Of a stretch of DNA of 59,644 bases, positions 47,641 through 55,855 are shown piece after piece. The notes beneath the pieces are model-generated. The model was not told the origin of the DNA and made no database searches. It saw only the letters and a list, made by a program, of their open reading frames with translations. Every line of letters begins with the position of its first letter. Position 1 is the first letter of the stretch. A program made the position numbers and the translations under genes. Source of the DNA: Hyphochytrium catenoides (lineage: Eukaryota > Sar > Hyphochytriomycetes > Hyphochytriales > Hyphochytriaceae); contig FLMG01000275.1 of the NCBI GenBank assembly GCA_900088475.1, positions 1,043-60,686 of the forward strand. Direction: 5' to 3'.

Positions 47641-48045
47641 ATGTATTCGTCAAACTCTCTTAGGGCACCAATGCCACCTGACTGGACCTGTAGGGGTTGT
47701 AATATGAGGATTTTTGGAAGAAAGGACAAGTGTTTGAAGTGCAACCTTGGAAGAACTGGTCAGCGAATTGCGCCTACTAGGCGGCCTGGCGATTGGACTT
47801 GTTCTAACTGCCAAGAACTAGTTTTTCAAAGCAAGACAGCGTGTAGAAAGTGTGGAACACGTAAACCGCGACCACCTTCTGTGGACAGTTGTGTGATCTG
47901 CCTGGAGAGGCCCAGGACGATGACGTTTAACCACGGCAGTGATTCTCACTTTGTCTGTTGCGAGTATTGCAGCTCAAAGGTAAACGGTACGTGCCCTATT
48001 TGTAGGCAGGCTATTCAAAGTGTGACCAGATTGTATACCTCCTAG
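47641..48045 (+). CDS. RanBP2-type zinc fingers plus RING protein
   Basis: 134 residues from ATG 47641. Two RanBP2-type fingers: DWTCRGCNMRIFGRKDKCLK (plus C) and DWTCSNCQELVFQSKTACRK (plus C). The C-terminal RING runs CVICLERP, then a H/C pair in CCEYC, and CPICRQ. RanBP2 fingers bind ubiquitin or single-stranded RNA. Combined with a RING this resembles MDM2-type E3 ligases in miniature. It is the second RING protein of the window. A TATA-like catataaag lies just upstream. Confidence 0.85.
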   Translation: MYSSNSLRAPMPPDWTCRGCNMRIFGRKDKCLKCNLGRTGQRIAPTRRPGDWTCSNCQELVFQSKTACRKCGTRKPRPPSVDSCVICLERPRTMTFNHGSDSHFVCCEYCSSKVNGTCPICRQAIQSVTRLYTS

Positions 48046-48165
48046 ACAACACCAAAAAAAAGGTAATCGGTGTTCAGCAGACGATGTTAGACTTTCTTTC
48101 TTTTGGAGGTTCAGAGATCTCTGAACAAGAGGCTGGAGCGTTTCCCAAAGGCCCAGTTCTGCAGC

Positions 48166-48729
48166 TTAGGGTTCCAAAGCGGCTTCGCCTTCCTGCTCGT
48201 ACTCGTCGTACTCGTCGGACTCCGGGTTCTCCTCAGCGTCGTTGTCTTCGTAGTCGAGTTGGTCCTCGTCCTCCTCGAACGCATAGGTGCTGGGGTCTTC
48301 TGTAACAGGTTCCATGAGGCTATAGTCCCCCGGCGGCAATAGGTGAGCCTGTGCAGGATCACCAATACCAAGTCGGGTAAGAAACGTTGGCCTCAGGTGC
48401 ACTAGCGCTTGGAAGAAGTGTGGCCTCACAAGAGCGATGATCTAAGGATATTTCCGCAATGTTCGTCTGAAGCGCTTTACAACCAGCAAGTACATCTCCC
48501 GTTGTGCTGTATTGTCTATTTGGTAATTCTCCCAAATAAGCTCGAACCGGCGCCGCTGTTCCCAATTGGAATTGGCGATCGCAGCATCTAAAAGTTGCAA
48601 TCGCAAGCGCGATGACGGGATCCTCTCAAAGAACCCGTTAACATAACCAATATATACTATCTGGCTGTTGGGGTTGTTGAAAGACTGACGATCATAAACA
48701 GGTCTCCTCATCCTGTCAGTGTAAGCCAT
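48166..48729 (-). pseudogene. Gene split by an in-frame amber codon
   Basis: From ATG 48729 a 95-residue frame (MAYTDRMRRPVYDRQSFNNP...) ends at TAG 48442-48444. The same frame continues for ~90 codons (…RPHFFQALVHLRPTFLTRLG... then a very acidic tail, DEDQLDYEDNDAEENPESDE) to 48166. The two halves have no separate ATG near the join, so they look like one ~187-residue gene with a nonsense mutation or readthrough. Function unknown. Confidence 0.6.
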
Positions 48730-49078
48730 TGCAAAATCTGTCGAGGCGCACGGCTAACTTGGACTCCAGATGAAAATTTGCTAAGTGGAGCTCTTTCACA
48801 AAAGAGAACTTGGCCAATGTCCCTTGCAATATAGCCCACACTGCCTGTTCTGGCCACTCGCTCCTTGCTCTGCGCTCTCATTCTTCATTTTCATTTTTTC
48901 TTGCTCCAGAGTGTTGGAAGGCTGATTGTTTCGTGCCGTTAACAACCTTCCATGTGAATAGTTTGTTGAGAATTGTGATATGTTCGTAGTTGTAGTGCTG
49001 TACAATGATTGTGCAGTGGTCGAAGGGGCTAACGGTCAGTCCTGGTACATGTAAAACAGATAGGTTTACAGTGAAATA

Positions 49079-49157
49079 GGGCATGTGGTGTAATATCCCA
49101 GTGGTAGCACGCCTCGTGATCACCTGGAGGTCCGTGGTTCGAATCCCGGCTTGTCCA
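49079..49157 (+). tRNA. Degenerate tRNA-like sequence
   Basis: Acceptor arms GGGCATG and CTTGTCC pair at six of seven positions. The D-stem GTGT/GCAC pairs with one wobble. The D-loop has an AGTGGTA segment. A perfect B-box-like GGTTCGAATCC is present. The anticodon arm is abnormal (GCCTC/GAGGT stem with an 11-base loop) and the T-stem has mismatches. It is probably a tRNA relic or tRNA-derived element with pol III box A/B-like sequence, not a working tRNA. Confidence 0.4.
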
Positions 49158-49389
49158 TTTATTTACTTGTAAACATCAGTCAAAACCCTACCCATAAAGA
49201 GAGCTCGCTGCTCTATTAGAAATTCCAACATAGTTATCATCTATTGTGGGGCATTGTTCTTCGTAGCGGCCTTGCGATTTCCGATTCTCTGCTGGCTGTC
49301 TTTGGTAGAACGGGACTTCGCAATATTCTCTGTAAGAGAGATCTGCATCTCTAGAATTGCCAGTAGAGAGCTCTGTTGAGCTCCAGCAC

Positions 49390-49461
49390 GTCTTCAATTA
49401 TTGATTATCAAACGGACAGGCCGCTAACGTGGTGCTGAGTACATAATCAATAATTGAAGAC
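49390..49461. repeat. Perfect 19-bp inverted repeat
   Basis: GTCTTCAATTATTGATTAT (49390-49408) and its exact complement (49443-49461) flank a 34-base loop containing CCGCTAACG. It lies in the 870-bp gene-free stretch 48730-49600, about 140 bp before the DUF4360 gene. That stretch otherwise holds only the tRNA-like sequence and a TAACGG element (49030). Confidence 0.75.
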
Positions 49462-49600
49462 CTGCAAGAGCTCATCGAGTCTTTCTCAACGCCCAAGCTT
49501 GACCAATTGCATCAGATTTTGCTTTTAAACAATGATGAGTATAATCTCATAACCAACCAAACCGTAAAGAGACTGACACTACCCACACTGACTCGCAATA

Positions 49601-50221
49601 ATGAAACTTGGCTTTGCAGCTCTAGCTGCTGCGGCCTTTGCGCTTACAAGCCATGCCCAGCTTACTACACCGCCACCAGGACAGATGACGGTCAGTCTTG
49701 TCACTCTCAATGGCTCCGGTTGCCCTCCGGGATCTGCAGCGGTTGCGGTCTCTCCTGACAACACAGCCTTCACGGTAACCTATAGCAGCTACCTAGCTGC
49801 AGCTGGCTTCGGTACTAGCCCTCTGGATGGCCGAAAGAACTGTCAGCTAGCGGTCGTGGTGGACGTGCCTCATGGCTTCACTTATGCAGTGGCCAAGGCT
49901 GACTACCGCGGCTATGCTAGCTTGGAGCAAGGAGCCACTGCAACCCAGGTTGCCTCTTACTACTTCCAGGGCATGTCCGCTACTAGCCGCAACTCTCATC
50001 CCTTGACAGGCCCATTCGATGACAACTGGCAGGCAAGCGACCTGACCGATGTCGAGTCCCTTGTCTTTGCACCCTGCGGAGCCAAGAGATACCTGAACAT
50101 CAACACAGAGATCAGAGTTAACCGAGGTACCTCTGACCGCAGAAGCACCAGCTATGTGTCCATGGACTCGACAGATGCTTCGATCAGCACTATCTATCAC
50201 TTTGCCTGGAGGAGGTGCTAG
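49601..50221 (+). CDS. Secreted DUF4360-family protein
   Basis: 206 residues. MKLGFAALAAAAFALTSHAQ is a clear signal peptide. The mature part matches the DUF4360 pattern known from secreted fungal and actinobacterial proteins: LNGSGCPPGSAAVAVSPDN, an early YSSYLA strand, SPLDGRKNCQLAVVVDVPHG, DYRGYASLEQGAT, YYFQG, a CG near LVFAPCGA, and LNINTEIRV. Paired cysteines suggest disulphides. Molecular function of the family is unknown. Length is normal and the gene intact. The strong match to a cellular secreted family suggests lateral transfer from a fungus, bacterium or host. It could be released from infected cells or sit on the virion surface. Confidence 0.85.
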   Translation: MKLGFAALAAAAFALTSHAQLTTPPPGQMTVSLVTLNGSGCPPGSAAVAVSPDNTAFTVTYSSYLAAAGFGTSPLDGRKNCQLAVVVDVPHGFTYAVAKADYRGYASLEQGATATQVASYYFQGMSATSRNSHPLTGPFDDNWQASDLTDVESLVFAPCGAKRYLNINTEIRVNRGTSDRRSTSYVSMDSTDASISTIYHFAWRRC

Positions 50222-50300
50222 ATTAATATGAGAAGCGTGATATAAACAACTATTTTTTTCTTTTATCAGGTTATCACATAGGAAACATCTAGACGCTCAA

Positions 50301-50867
50301 ATGACGCCACGGTCGATAGCAACGACAACAGCGGACCGCCGCTTCAGCTATAACACTCTGTACTATGACCGACCGCTTCATGGCTGGGTCGATGACATCC
50401 ACTGTGCGCTATCACACGCCATGGGTTGGTCCTTCAAGCACCTGAGACCAGGTTCCTATGGCTATGACAACATTGCTGTTCCTATAGCTATTATTGCAGA
50501 AAAGAAAAATTTAACTACGAACCTTGAAGACCTGGCCGCGCTCGTACACCAAGGTTGGCAACAGAACTACACGTGGTGGCGTGATAACAAGCCATGGCAG
50601 AAGGACCATAGGTACATCGCACCTTTCAGTGAATTGGGTGATGCACGTCGGGATACTCTAGCAAAGATGAGCTATGAGGAGCTTCCTGAAGCTGATAAAG
50701 AACAAAATAGAGTCATTGCAACTTATATTGTTGTCCATATGTTCCCTCTTTCTAATCAGGCATCCTTGAAAGAAGCTCATTATAGAACTATGTCCGCACT
50801 AAGAAGCCAAGCTGCTATTCAGGAATTAAAAGATATGTATGGTGATTGTGATGATGTAGAGCTATAA
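50301..50867 (+). CDS. RyR-domain-like protein
   Basis: 188 residues. Residues ~70-140 resemble the RyR repeat found in ryanodine receptors and in many bacterial and viral proteins: DLAALVHQGWQQNYTWWRDN, a H.YIAPFSEL segment, and YEELPEADKEQNR. The N-terminal WVDDIHCALSHAMGW region is unassigned. The RyR domain is a small helical ligand- or protein-binding module; it has no channel function on its own. It follows the DUF4360 gene by 79 bp on the same strand and converges with the next gene. Confidence 0.7.
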   Translation: MTPRSIATTTADRRFSYNTLYYDRPLHGWVDDIHCALSHAMGWSFKHLRPGSYGYDNIAVPIAIIAEKKNLTTNLEDLAALVHQGWQQNYTWWRDNKPWQKDHRYIAPFSELGDARRDTLAKMSYEELPEADKEQNRVIATYIVVHMFPLSNQASLKEAHYRTMSALRSQAAIQELKDMYGDCDDVEL

Positions 50868-50880
50868 GAATTCGGGAAGG

Positions 50881-51441
50881 TCAAAGCACCCGCGAGACTT
50901 CATGCTCAGTCTGTCTTATCAGCTCATCGTATACGAGAGCAGCTACTTTGCCCCCTGCTTCAGTCATTCGTGCTTGGAGTTCCTCATCCTTAGTCCACTC
51001 TGAGCGATGGTATAGGCGTGGGAGTGTCATGGCAGCTTCAAAATGACGATATCGCAAGCGGCCCCTCCTTAACACCCCATGCTTAGTTGTACCAAGACAG
51101 TCAGTCCCGCTGTCTCGTCTTAAGCGAGCTCTTGCACCGATGTCATCCACGGGTAGTGTGAGACGGTAGTACACGACGAGACACTCCTTGCCATCACCCA
51201 CAGCCATAGAGACAAACTCGAGATCTGAAGCATTGGCGATGTAGGTCTTCACTTTAATAGAGCGGTTGTTGATCTTGCAGACCACTTGTAGTTCAATATT
51301 TTGGGCGTTTGGCACCAAGGCCCCAGTACTGTTGCACGCTACCAGGAGATCTCCAAGTCTGACTTGCTCAAGTGTCAAACAACTCTCGTGATTCCGTCTT
51401 CTGATAATTGGGGCCCTGGCTCTCTTTCTTAGAAGCGACAT
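50881..51441 (-). CDS. Hypothetical protein, 186 residues
   Basis: The start at ATG 51441 gives a basic N-terminus (MSLLRKRARAPIIRRRNHES). An ATG at 51549 is also possible. The centre is strand-rich (LGDLLVACNSTGALVP, KECLVVYYRLTLPVDDIGAR), the C-terminus helical and charged. No family recognised. It lies downstream of the U-box gene at 51565 on the same strand, 123 bp away. Confidence 0.65.
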   Translation of the reverse strand: MSLLRKRARAPIIRRRNHESCLTLEQVRLGDLLVACNSTGALVPNAQNIELQVVCKINNRSIKVKTYIANASDLEFVSMAVGDGKECLVVYYRLTLPVDDIGARARLRRDSGTDCLGTTKHGVLRRGRLRYRHFEAAMTLPRLYHRSEWTKDEELQARMTEAGGKVAALVYDELIRQTEHEVSRVL

Positions 51442-51564
51442 CTTCTTTTTTGTTGGTTGGTGATGTAAGGTCTTCTGCTGTTGCGCGCGATTGAGATGTG
51501 TGCTCTGCTTGGAAAAATGAAGAATGACATTGAATTGAGTTAAAGACATTTTCCATAATCATCA

Positions 51565-52755
51565 CTAATCCTCATCTTCACTATCATCGACCAGGTTGAT
51601 TACTTCCACGGCCACTCTTCTAATTGTTTGCTCCAGGCGCTCCCTTCTCCTCTGGCGCTTGCGACGTCGCGCCTCGTCCTTCACTTTCACAGCAGGTGCA
51701 GGAGCTAGTTCTGGTGCTGGCTCTTGCTTGGTAGGCACCGCTTCTGGCGCAGGAGCTGGTTCAGGTGCAGGAGCTGGTTCAGGTGCTGGCTCTTGCTTGG
51801 TAGGCACCGCTTCTGGCGCTGGAGCAGGCTCGGGTGCTGCTTCTGCTGCTGCTTGACCAGCTTCCCCTCTGAGTGTGACCAGGCAAGGCCAAACACCTTC
51901 GGCCTCAGGAAGGTGTTTGGCAAGGCGCTCCAGAACAGCTAGGACTTCCTGCTTTGGACCATCCTCTGGCTTGTAGGTGTAGCTCTTGAGCTTCTGAGAG
52001 GCTGTGCTACGAGCGTACTTCATGGCGTCCGTCCTTGAGTTCTTCATTGTATCCAAAAACAGATTTACGCCTTTCAGGGTCAGAAGGTCCCATGGAAAAT
52101 CAACGAGGGTGTACATGGCATCTTCATCACCCATCAAGAGATCACTTAGGGACAAGAGAGCGTCACGTTCTTCCACTGTGCCATTGAATTCTTCCATCAC
52201 ACCTTCCCGCAACGTTTGTTTGTAAGAACTGAATAGCATTAGGGGTTGTCGCTCTGAAATGGCGAGAGACAGCATCTCCTTGATCCCAAAGCCTTGACGC
52301 GTGTTGCCTCTGGGGGCAACGCAAAACTCTTCAATATGTTTGGCAGGTATGAGTTTACGATCATCCTTTGGTAGTAGACGAAATAGAGTGTTGGGATAAG
52401 GGGATGCCGTTCGATAGCTCTCGTTGACGAGCTGCACCAACCGTTGTCGGGCTTGCTTCACTTCGTCATCATACCCAGGTACGAGAGCGCTCATTCTACG
52501 AGACAAGTGAACCTTTGTATCTTCAATCCCCCGCACCATCTGCCCACGAGGACTCTTAAAAGCGTATCTCCCGTCCCGGAGTGCATGGTAGATGGCCATA
52601 AAGAGAGACTCCCGAGAGTAAACGACACCATCATCCCCTAGCACAGGGTCAACAACGCGGCTCAGGCTGATTGGACAGATTGGGAAAGCATCCGCTACCG
52701 CGTTCTCCACTTCCTGTTTCATCCGAGCTTGCCCTTCCGTTTTCACCTGAGTCAT
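51565..52755 (-). CDS. U-box protein with SUMO-interacting motif
   Basis: 396 residues. The U-box (FPICPISLSRVVDPVLGDDG, then VVYSRESLFMAI) lies at ~residues 24-60. It is followed by a helical body shared with the protein at 34857. Residues ~300-355 are a repeated EPAPAPEAVPTKQEPAPE linker. The C-terminus has a basic cluster (RRRKRQRRRERLEQ), then VEVINLVDDSEDED, a textbook SUMO-interacting motif (hydrophobic core followed by acidic residues). Three psi-K-x-E sumoylation consensus sites are also present (VKTE and MKQE near the start, VKDE near the end). Ligase domain plus SIM suggests a SUMO-targeted ubiquitin ligase, a strategy some DNA viruses use against nuclear defences; this is inferred. 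Confidence 0.85.
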   Translation of the reverse strand: MTQVKTEGQARMKQEVENAVADAFPICPISLSRVVDPVLGDDGVVYSRESLFMAIYHALRDGRYAFKSPRGQMVRGIEDTKVHLSRRMSALVPGYDDEVKQARQRLVQLVNESYRTASPYPNTLFRLLPKDDRKLIPAKHIEEFCVAPRGNTRQGFGIKEMLSLAISERQPLMLFSSYKQTLREGVMEEFNGTVEERDALLSLSDLLMGDEDAMYTLVDFPWDLLTLKGVNLFLDTMKNSRTDAMKYARSTASQKLKSYTYKPEDGPKQEVLAVLERLAKHLPEAEGVWPCLVTLRGEAGQAAAEAAPEPAPAPEAVPTKQEPAPEPAPAPEPAPAPEAVPTKQEPAPELAPAPAVKVKDEARRRKRQRRRERLEQTIRRVAVEVINLVDDSEDED

Positions 52756-52965
52756 CGCTTCAATATTTGTTGAGACGAAGGTTGCCTGATCTTGAGCTGC
52801 GGAAGGGAGGTGAGCACTGACCCTAGAAGATTTGAAAATGACCAGAGACGGAGGTCAAGAAGATTTGTTGTTGACAGTTTAGAGGAGATTTGCGAACTGA
52901 TAACTGACCCTGTCTTTCTAGTTACTGCAGTCAATTGAGGTAGGTTTATTCCCCATAGGCATAAC

Positions 52966-53376
52966 ACTATCTCCAATTAGACTCCTCAAGGGTCCGTAGC
53001 AAATTGCTACACACCACAGAGGAGTCTAATTGGAAATAGTGGTCATACCAAAACCAAATACGCTCCAGCTTAGGTTGGCTTATCCAGAACATTGCCACCA
53101 CTGCCGATGACCTTGTAAGTGTAGTTTGTGCAGTACAGCCGTCCTAGAGCCATTCTTGATAAGTTCCTCAAAGGGTGCGTAGCAAATTGCTACACATCCT
53201 TGAGGAGTCTAATTGGAAATAAGTATTATACGAAAGCCCGATAAGACTTGTTATGGATGGCTTATCCAAAACATTGCTCCCGCTACGCGCTACCGATGAC
53301 ATTGTAAGGGTAGTTTGAAGATTACAGCCATTTTAGAGTCATTCTTGATAAGTACCTTAAGAGGGGGACGCATCTG
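52966..53376. repeat. Palindromic ~182-bp direct repeats
   Basis: Unit starts CCTCAA/CCTTAA lie at 52984, 53166 and 53355 (third copy truncated). Each of the first two holds a palindrome: GTAGCAAATTGCTAC nested inside arms based on CCTC...GAGGAGTCTAATTGG. In the first unit the arms (52966-52987 and 53019-53040) pair over 22 bp with one mismatch. Other shared blocks are GGCTTATCC.(A)AACATTGC and CATTCTTGATAAGT. No gene lies in 52756-53580. MITE-like or cruciform regulatory DNA are both possible. Confidence 0.85.
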
Positions 53377-53580
53377 AACAGAACAAAGATCCAATGCCTG
53401 CTGCTAAAAAAAAGCTGCCAACCCACTCCTAGTGCCTTTTCTTGAGGATCTTCAAGGACAGCTTCCCGCAGCTCTCTCTGGCGATCTCACTGGAGATTCG
53501 CTATTGGCTTTTTTAAGCTTCGAATCAATCAGAGGTGAGCCTCCTAGACTTGGGCAATACTCTCGACTTCCAACGTAGGG

Positions 53581-54915
53581 ATGGGCTTCCCGGACTCTTT
53601 TCGCTCAGATGTGTTCTTGTATAATGACTGTGAAGTCATTGAAGCATCAGACCTCAAGAAGTATCTTCCAACGTTCTTCACAGGTTGTAGCAGCGTACTC
53701 CAGGTGGTAACTAAGCAGGCCCTACCTGATAACGCTTACTTCACATGTGTCTGGAAGGAAGAGGGCTATCAGCCATGTAGTCCCACCTTTTCTCGGCGAA
53801 AGCTTCTGATAAAGGTTTCATGTCTTCCCCTGGTGGAGGAAGAAGCCTCGGGTGATGCATCAGAGGGTGTCCAAGCTGGACCACCGGTGCTGGTACTGGA
53901 AGAGAATGAAAAGCTTTTTGCTAGTGACGATGAGGTCTACTTTGAGGTAGAGGTGCGTGGAGAACGTAATGTTGAGAAGTGCTACTTTCGTGCGGTTGAC
54001 ATTGGGAAAGTGTTTGAGAACCCAAACATTCGCAGAGCAGTTACCAGGCCTGATGGTTCCTTTGAGAAAGGATTCGATTACGAAACGTTCAAGATTGCTG
54101 AAAGGAACCGGGTGGAACTGTATCTGACCTACAACGGTATGATCCACTTCATACACACATGTAGGTCAAAGCACGCCCGAAAGTTCATTCGATGGGCCTC
54201 CGAGATTATTTTCGCGGCTCATATGGGAACACAAGAGCAACGAATCAAAGTTGGAAGTCGGATGCTAGGTGTACCGGCCGACGTGGTAGAGCAGTTTGCC
54301 GGCAAGGTAGCGGTAGGTGGAATGACAGGGCTCTATCTGTATCTCATTGCTCCTGTGTCGGAGTTAAGAAATGCATGGGATATCCCAATGGATATACCTG
54401 ACAGCTGGTTCGTCTGTAAGTTTGGCCGGTCTCTCAACCTGAAGAAGCGAACTGAGACTCACCGCTCCGAGTTTGCAAAGCTAGGCAAACGAAAGAAGGT
54501 CAACGGCGATGACAAGGATCTTGTACTCCTACAGTATGTGGCTATGGATCCCAGAAATGTCTCGGCAGCAGAGACGGAGTTCAAGCATGAGTTTGCCGAG
54601 AATCGACTTGACTTCAAGAACATGACGGAGATTTTCACATTCTCTTCTGCAGACTTGGTGAAGGTGGAGCGTAGCTTACTCAAGCTCAAGGTAAAGTATG
54701 GTGGTTGGGTCCAAGAAATGGAAGAGGAACTCAAGGAGGAAAGGGCTAAGGTGCGCAGATTGAATGACATCATCGCAGCGAAGGATGTAACGATCAGTGA
54801 GCTGCAGAAGCACTATGAGCTAAACTTGAAACAGCATGACCTTAACAGCAAACAGCATGAGATGTTGTATCATCTGGTTATGGGAAACAAGACGACTGCA
54901 CAAGGCGAGGCCTAG
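53581..54915 (+). CDS. MSV199-type / GIY-YIG-like (T5orf172) protein
   Basis: 444 residues. Residues ~120-220 resemble MSV199 or Bro-N type DNA-binding domains of large DNA viruses (EVEVRGERNVEKCYFRAVDI, then YLTYNGMIHFIHTCRSKHAR, KFIRWASEIIFAAHMG). Residues ~255-370 look like the T5orf172/Mug113 branch of GIY-YIG nucleases (GLYLYLIAPV, then FVCKFGRSLNLKKRTETHR, AAETEFKHEF). The C-terminus is a coiled coil (EMEEELKEERAKVRRL). This domain pair recurs in giant viruses and phages, often in multigene families, with DNA-binding or nuclease roles proposed. The N-terminal ~110 residues are unassigned. Confidence 0.8.
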   Translation: MGFPDSFRSDVFLYNDCEVIEASDLKKYLPTFFTGCSSVLQVVTKQALPDNAYFTCVWKEEGYQPCSPTFSRRKLLIKVSCLPLVEEEASGDASEGVQAGPPVLVLEENEKLFASDDEVYFEVEVRGERNVEKCYFRAVDIGKVFENPNIRRAVTRPDGSFEKGFDYETFKIAERNRVELYLTYNGMIHFIHTCRSKHARKFIRWASEIIFAAHMGTQEQRIKVGSRMLGVPADVVEQFAGKVAVGGMTGLYLYLIAPVSELRNAWDIPMDIPDSWFVCKFGRSLNLKKRTETHRSEFAKLGKRKKVNGDDKDLVLLQYVAMDPRNVSAAETEFKHEFAENRLDFKNMTEIFTFSSADLVKVERSLLKLKVKYGGWVQEMEEELKEERAKVRRLNDIIAAKDVTISELQKHYELNLKQHDLNSKQHEMLYHLVMGNKTTAQGEA

Positions 54916-54955
54916 CCAAGTCTATCATAAAATTTAATCTTTAATTGCATGTTGC

Positions 54956-55855
54956 CTATCCTTCTTCTGGCCCAACACATTCGCAATACATCCGAGTGAG
55001 CCGTTCAGTCTTAGGGGACAAGTCCAGCCGAATGTATGTTTTCTCAAATAGCAACTTACACACACAATCACAATAGGCATTCTTCCTAATAGCGTCTGTC
55101 AGGTATCTGGTAAAGATCTCGCGGGCTTCCACGTAGTCAATCATCGTGCTTACCATCTGTACAAGAAGTAGAGTGAGCTCGCCTTGTAGGGACGATGGAT
55201 CCTTCACCTTCTGATCTGTACTATAAATGAGACTTTCTAGAGCTTGGAGTAAGAAGAGAATGTCCCGTCGGTAGTATAATGAATGTTCTGGTACACGATC
55301 CAACCAGCTATGGATAAGTCGTTGACTGGGAGACCTGGTGATGAGCCTACCAATGGTGCGCTTCGATTGAGAGAGGTGGTCGGCCCCAGCAGCGATGAAA
55401 CAACGGGATAGGAAGCCGCAGTAGTAGTAGACGCCAGGAAAGACTTCATCTGGATCTCTGGAGATTGCCAGGATACCATCAAAGAGCTCATCCCACGTGA
55501 GACGGTTTGCCAAGTAGTCAAAGGGCTCAGTTCCTCCTTGTTCGTCAGATACTAGCGACCGGGCCCTGAGCTCCTCTACAGATACCTTGTACAACTCCAG
55601 CGCCGAGCAGGGGGAAGTTGATGTTAGGCAAGATTCAATGAGAACTTGATAGTATCCTTCTGCAATCTGCTCGTTGTGTTCTGACAATAAAGCTTGAAGT
55701 ACATGCTCATACAAACTATCATCATTTCGAAGTATTTGCTTTAGAGACAACGCCAGAGCAGTAGATCTATGTGAAGCAAGATCATGTACCGCACTTCCAG
55801 CAGAAGGTTCAGTCTCCTCATCTGCACTACCAGCCGGCACAGCCTCGCCGGTCAT
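54956..55855 (-). CDS. Helical hypothetical protein, 299 residues
   Basis: The start is ATG 55853-55855, overlapping the TGA of the upstream gene (TGATG). The acidic N-terminus (DEETEPSAGS) is followed by an all-helical body (YEHVLQALLSEHNEQIAEGY; LLLVQMVSTMIDYVEAREIF). The style is like the C-terminal halves of the U-box proteins and of the zinc-cluster protein at 57810, but without U-box or zinc ligands. No family recognised. Confidence 0.7.
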   Translation of the reverse strand: MTGEAVPAGSADEETEPSAGSAVHDLASHRSTALALSLKQILRNDDSLYEHVLQALLSEHNEQIAEGYYQVLIESCLTSTSPCSALELYKVSVEELRARSLVSDEQGGTEPFDYLANRLTWDELFDGILAISRDPDEVFPGVYYYCGFLSRCFIAAGADHLSQSKRTIGRLITRSPSQRLIHSWLDRVPEHSLYYRRDILFLLQALESLIYSTDQKVKDPSSLQGELTLLLVQMVSTMIDYVEAREIFTRYLTDAIRKNAYCDCVCKLLFEKTYIRLDLSPKTERLTRMYCECVGPEEG

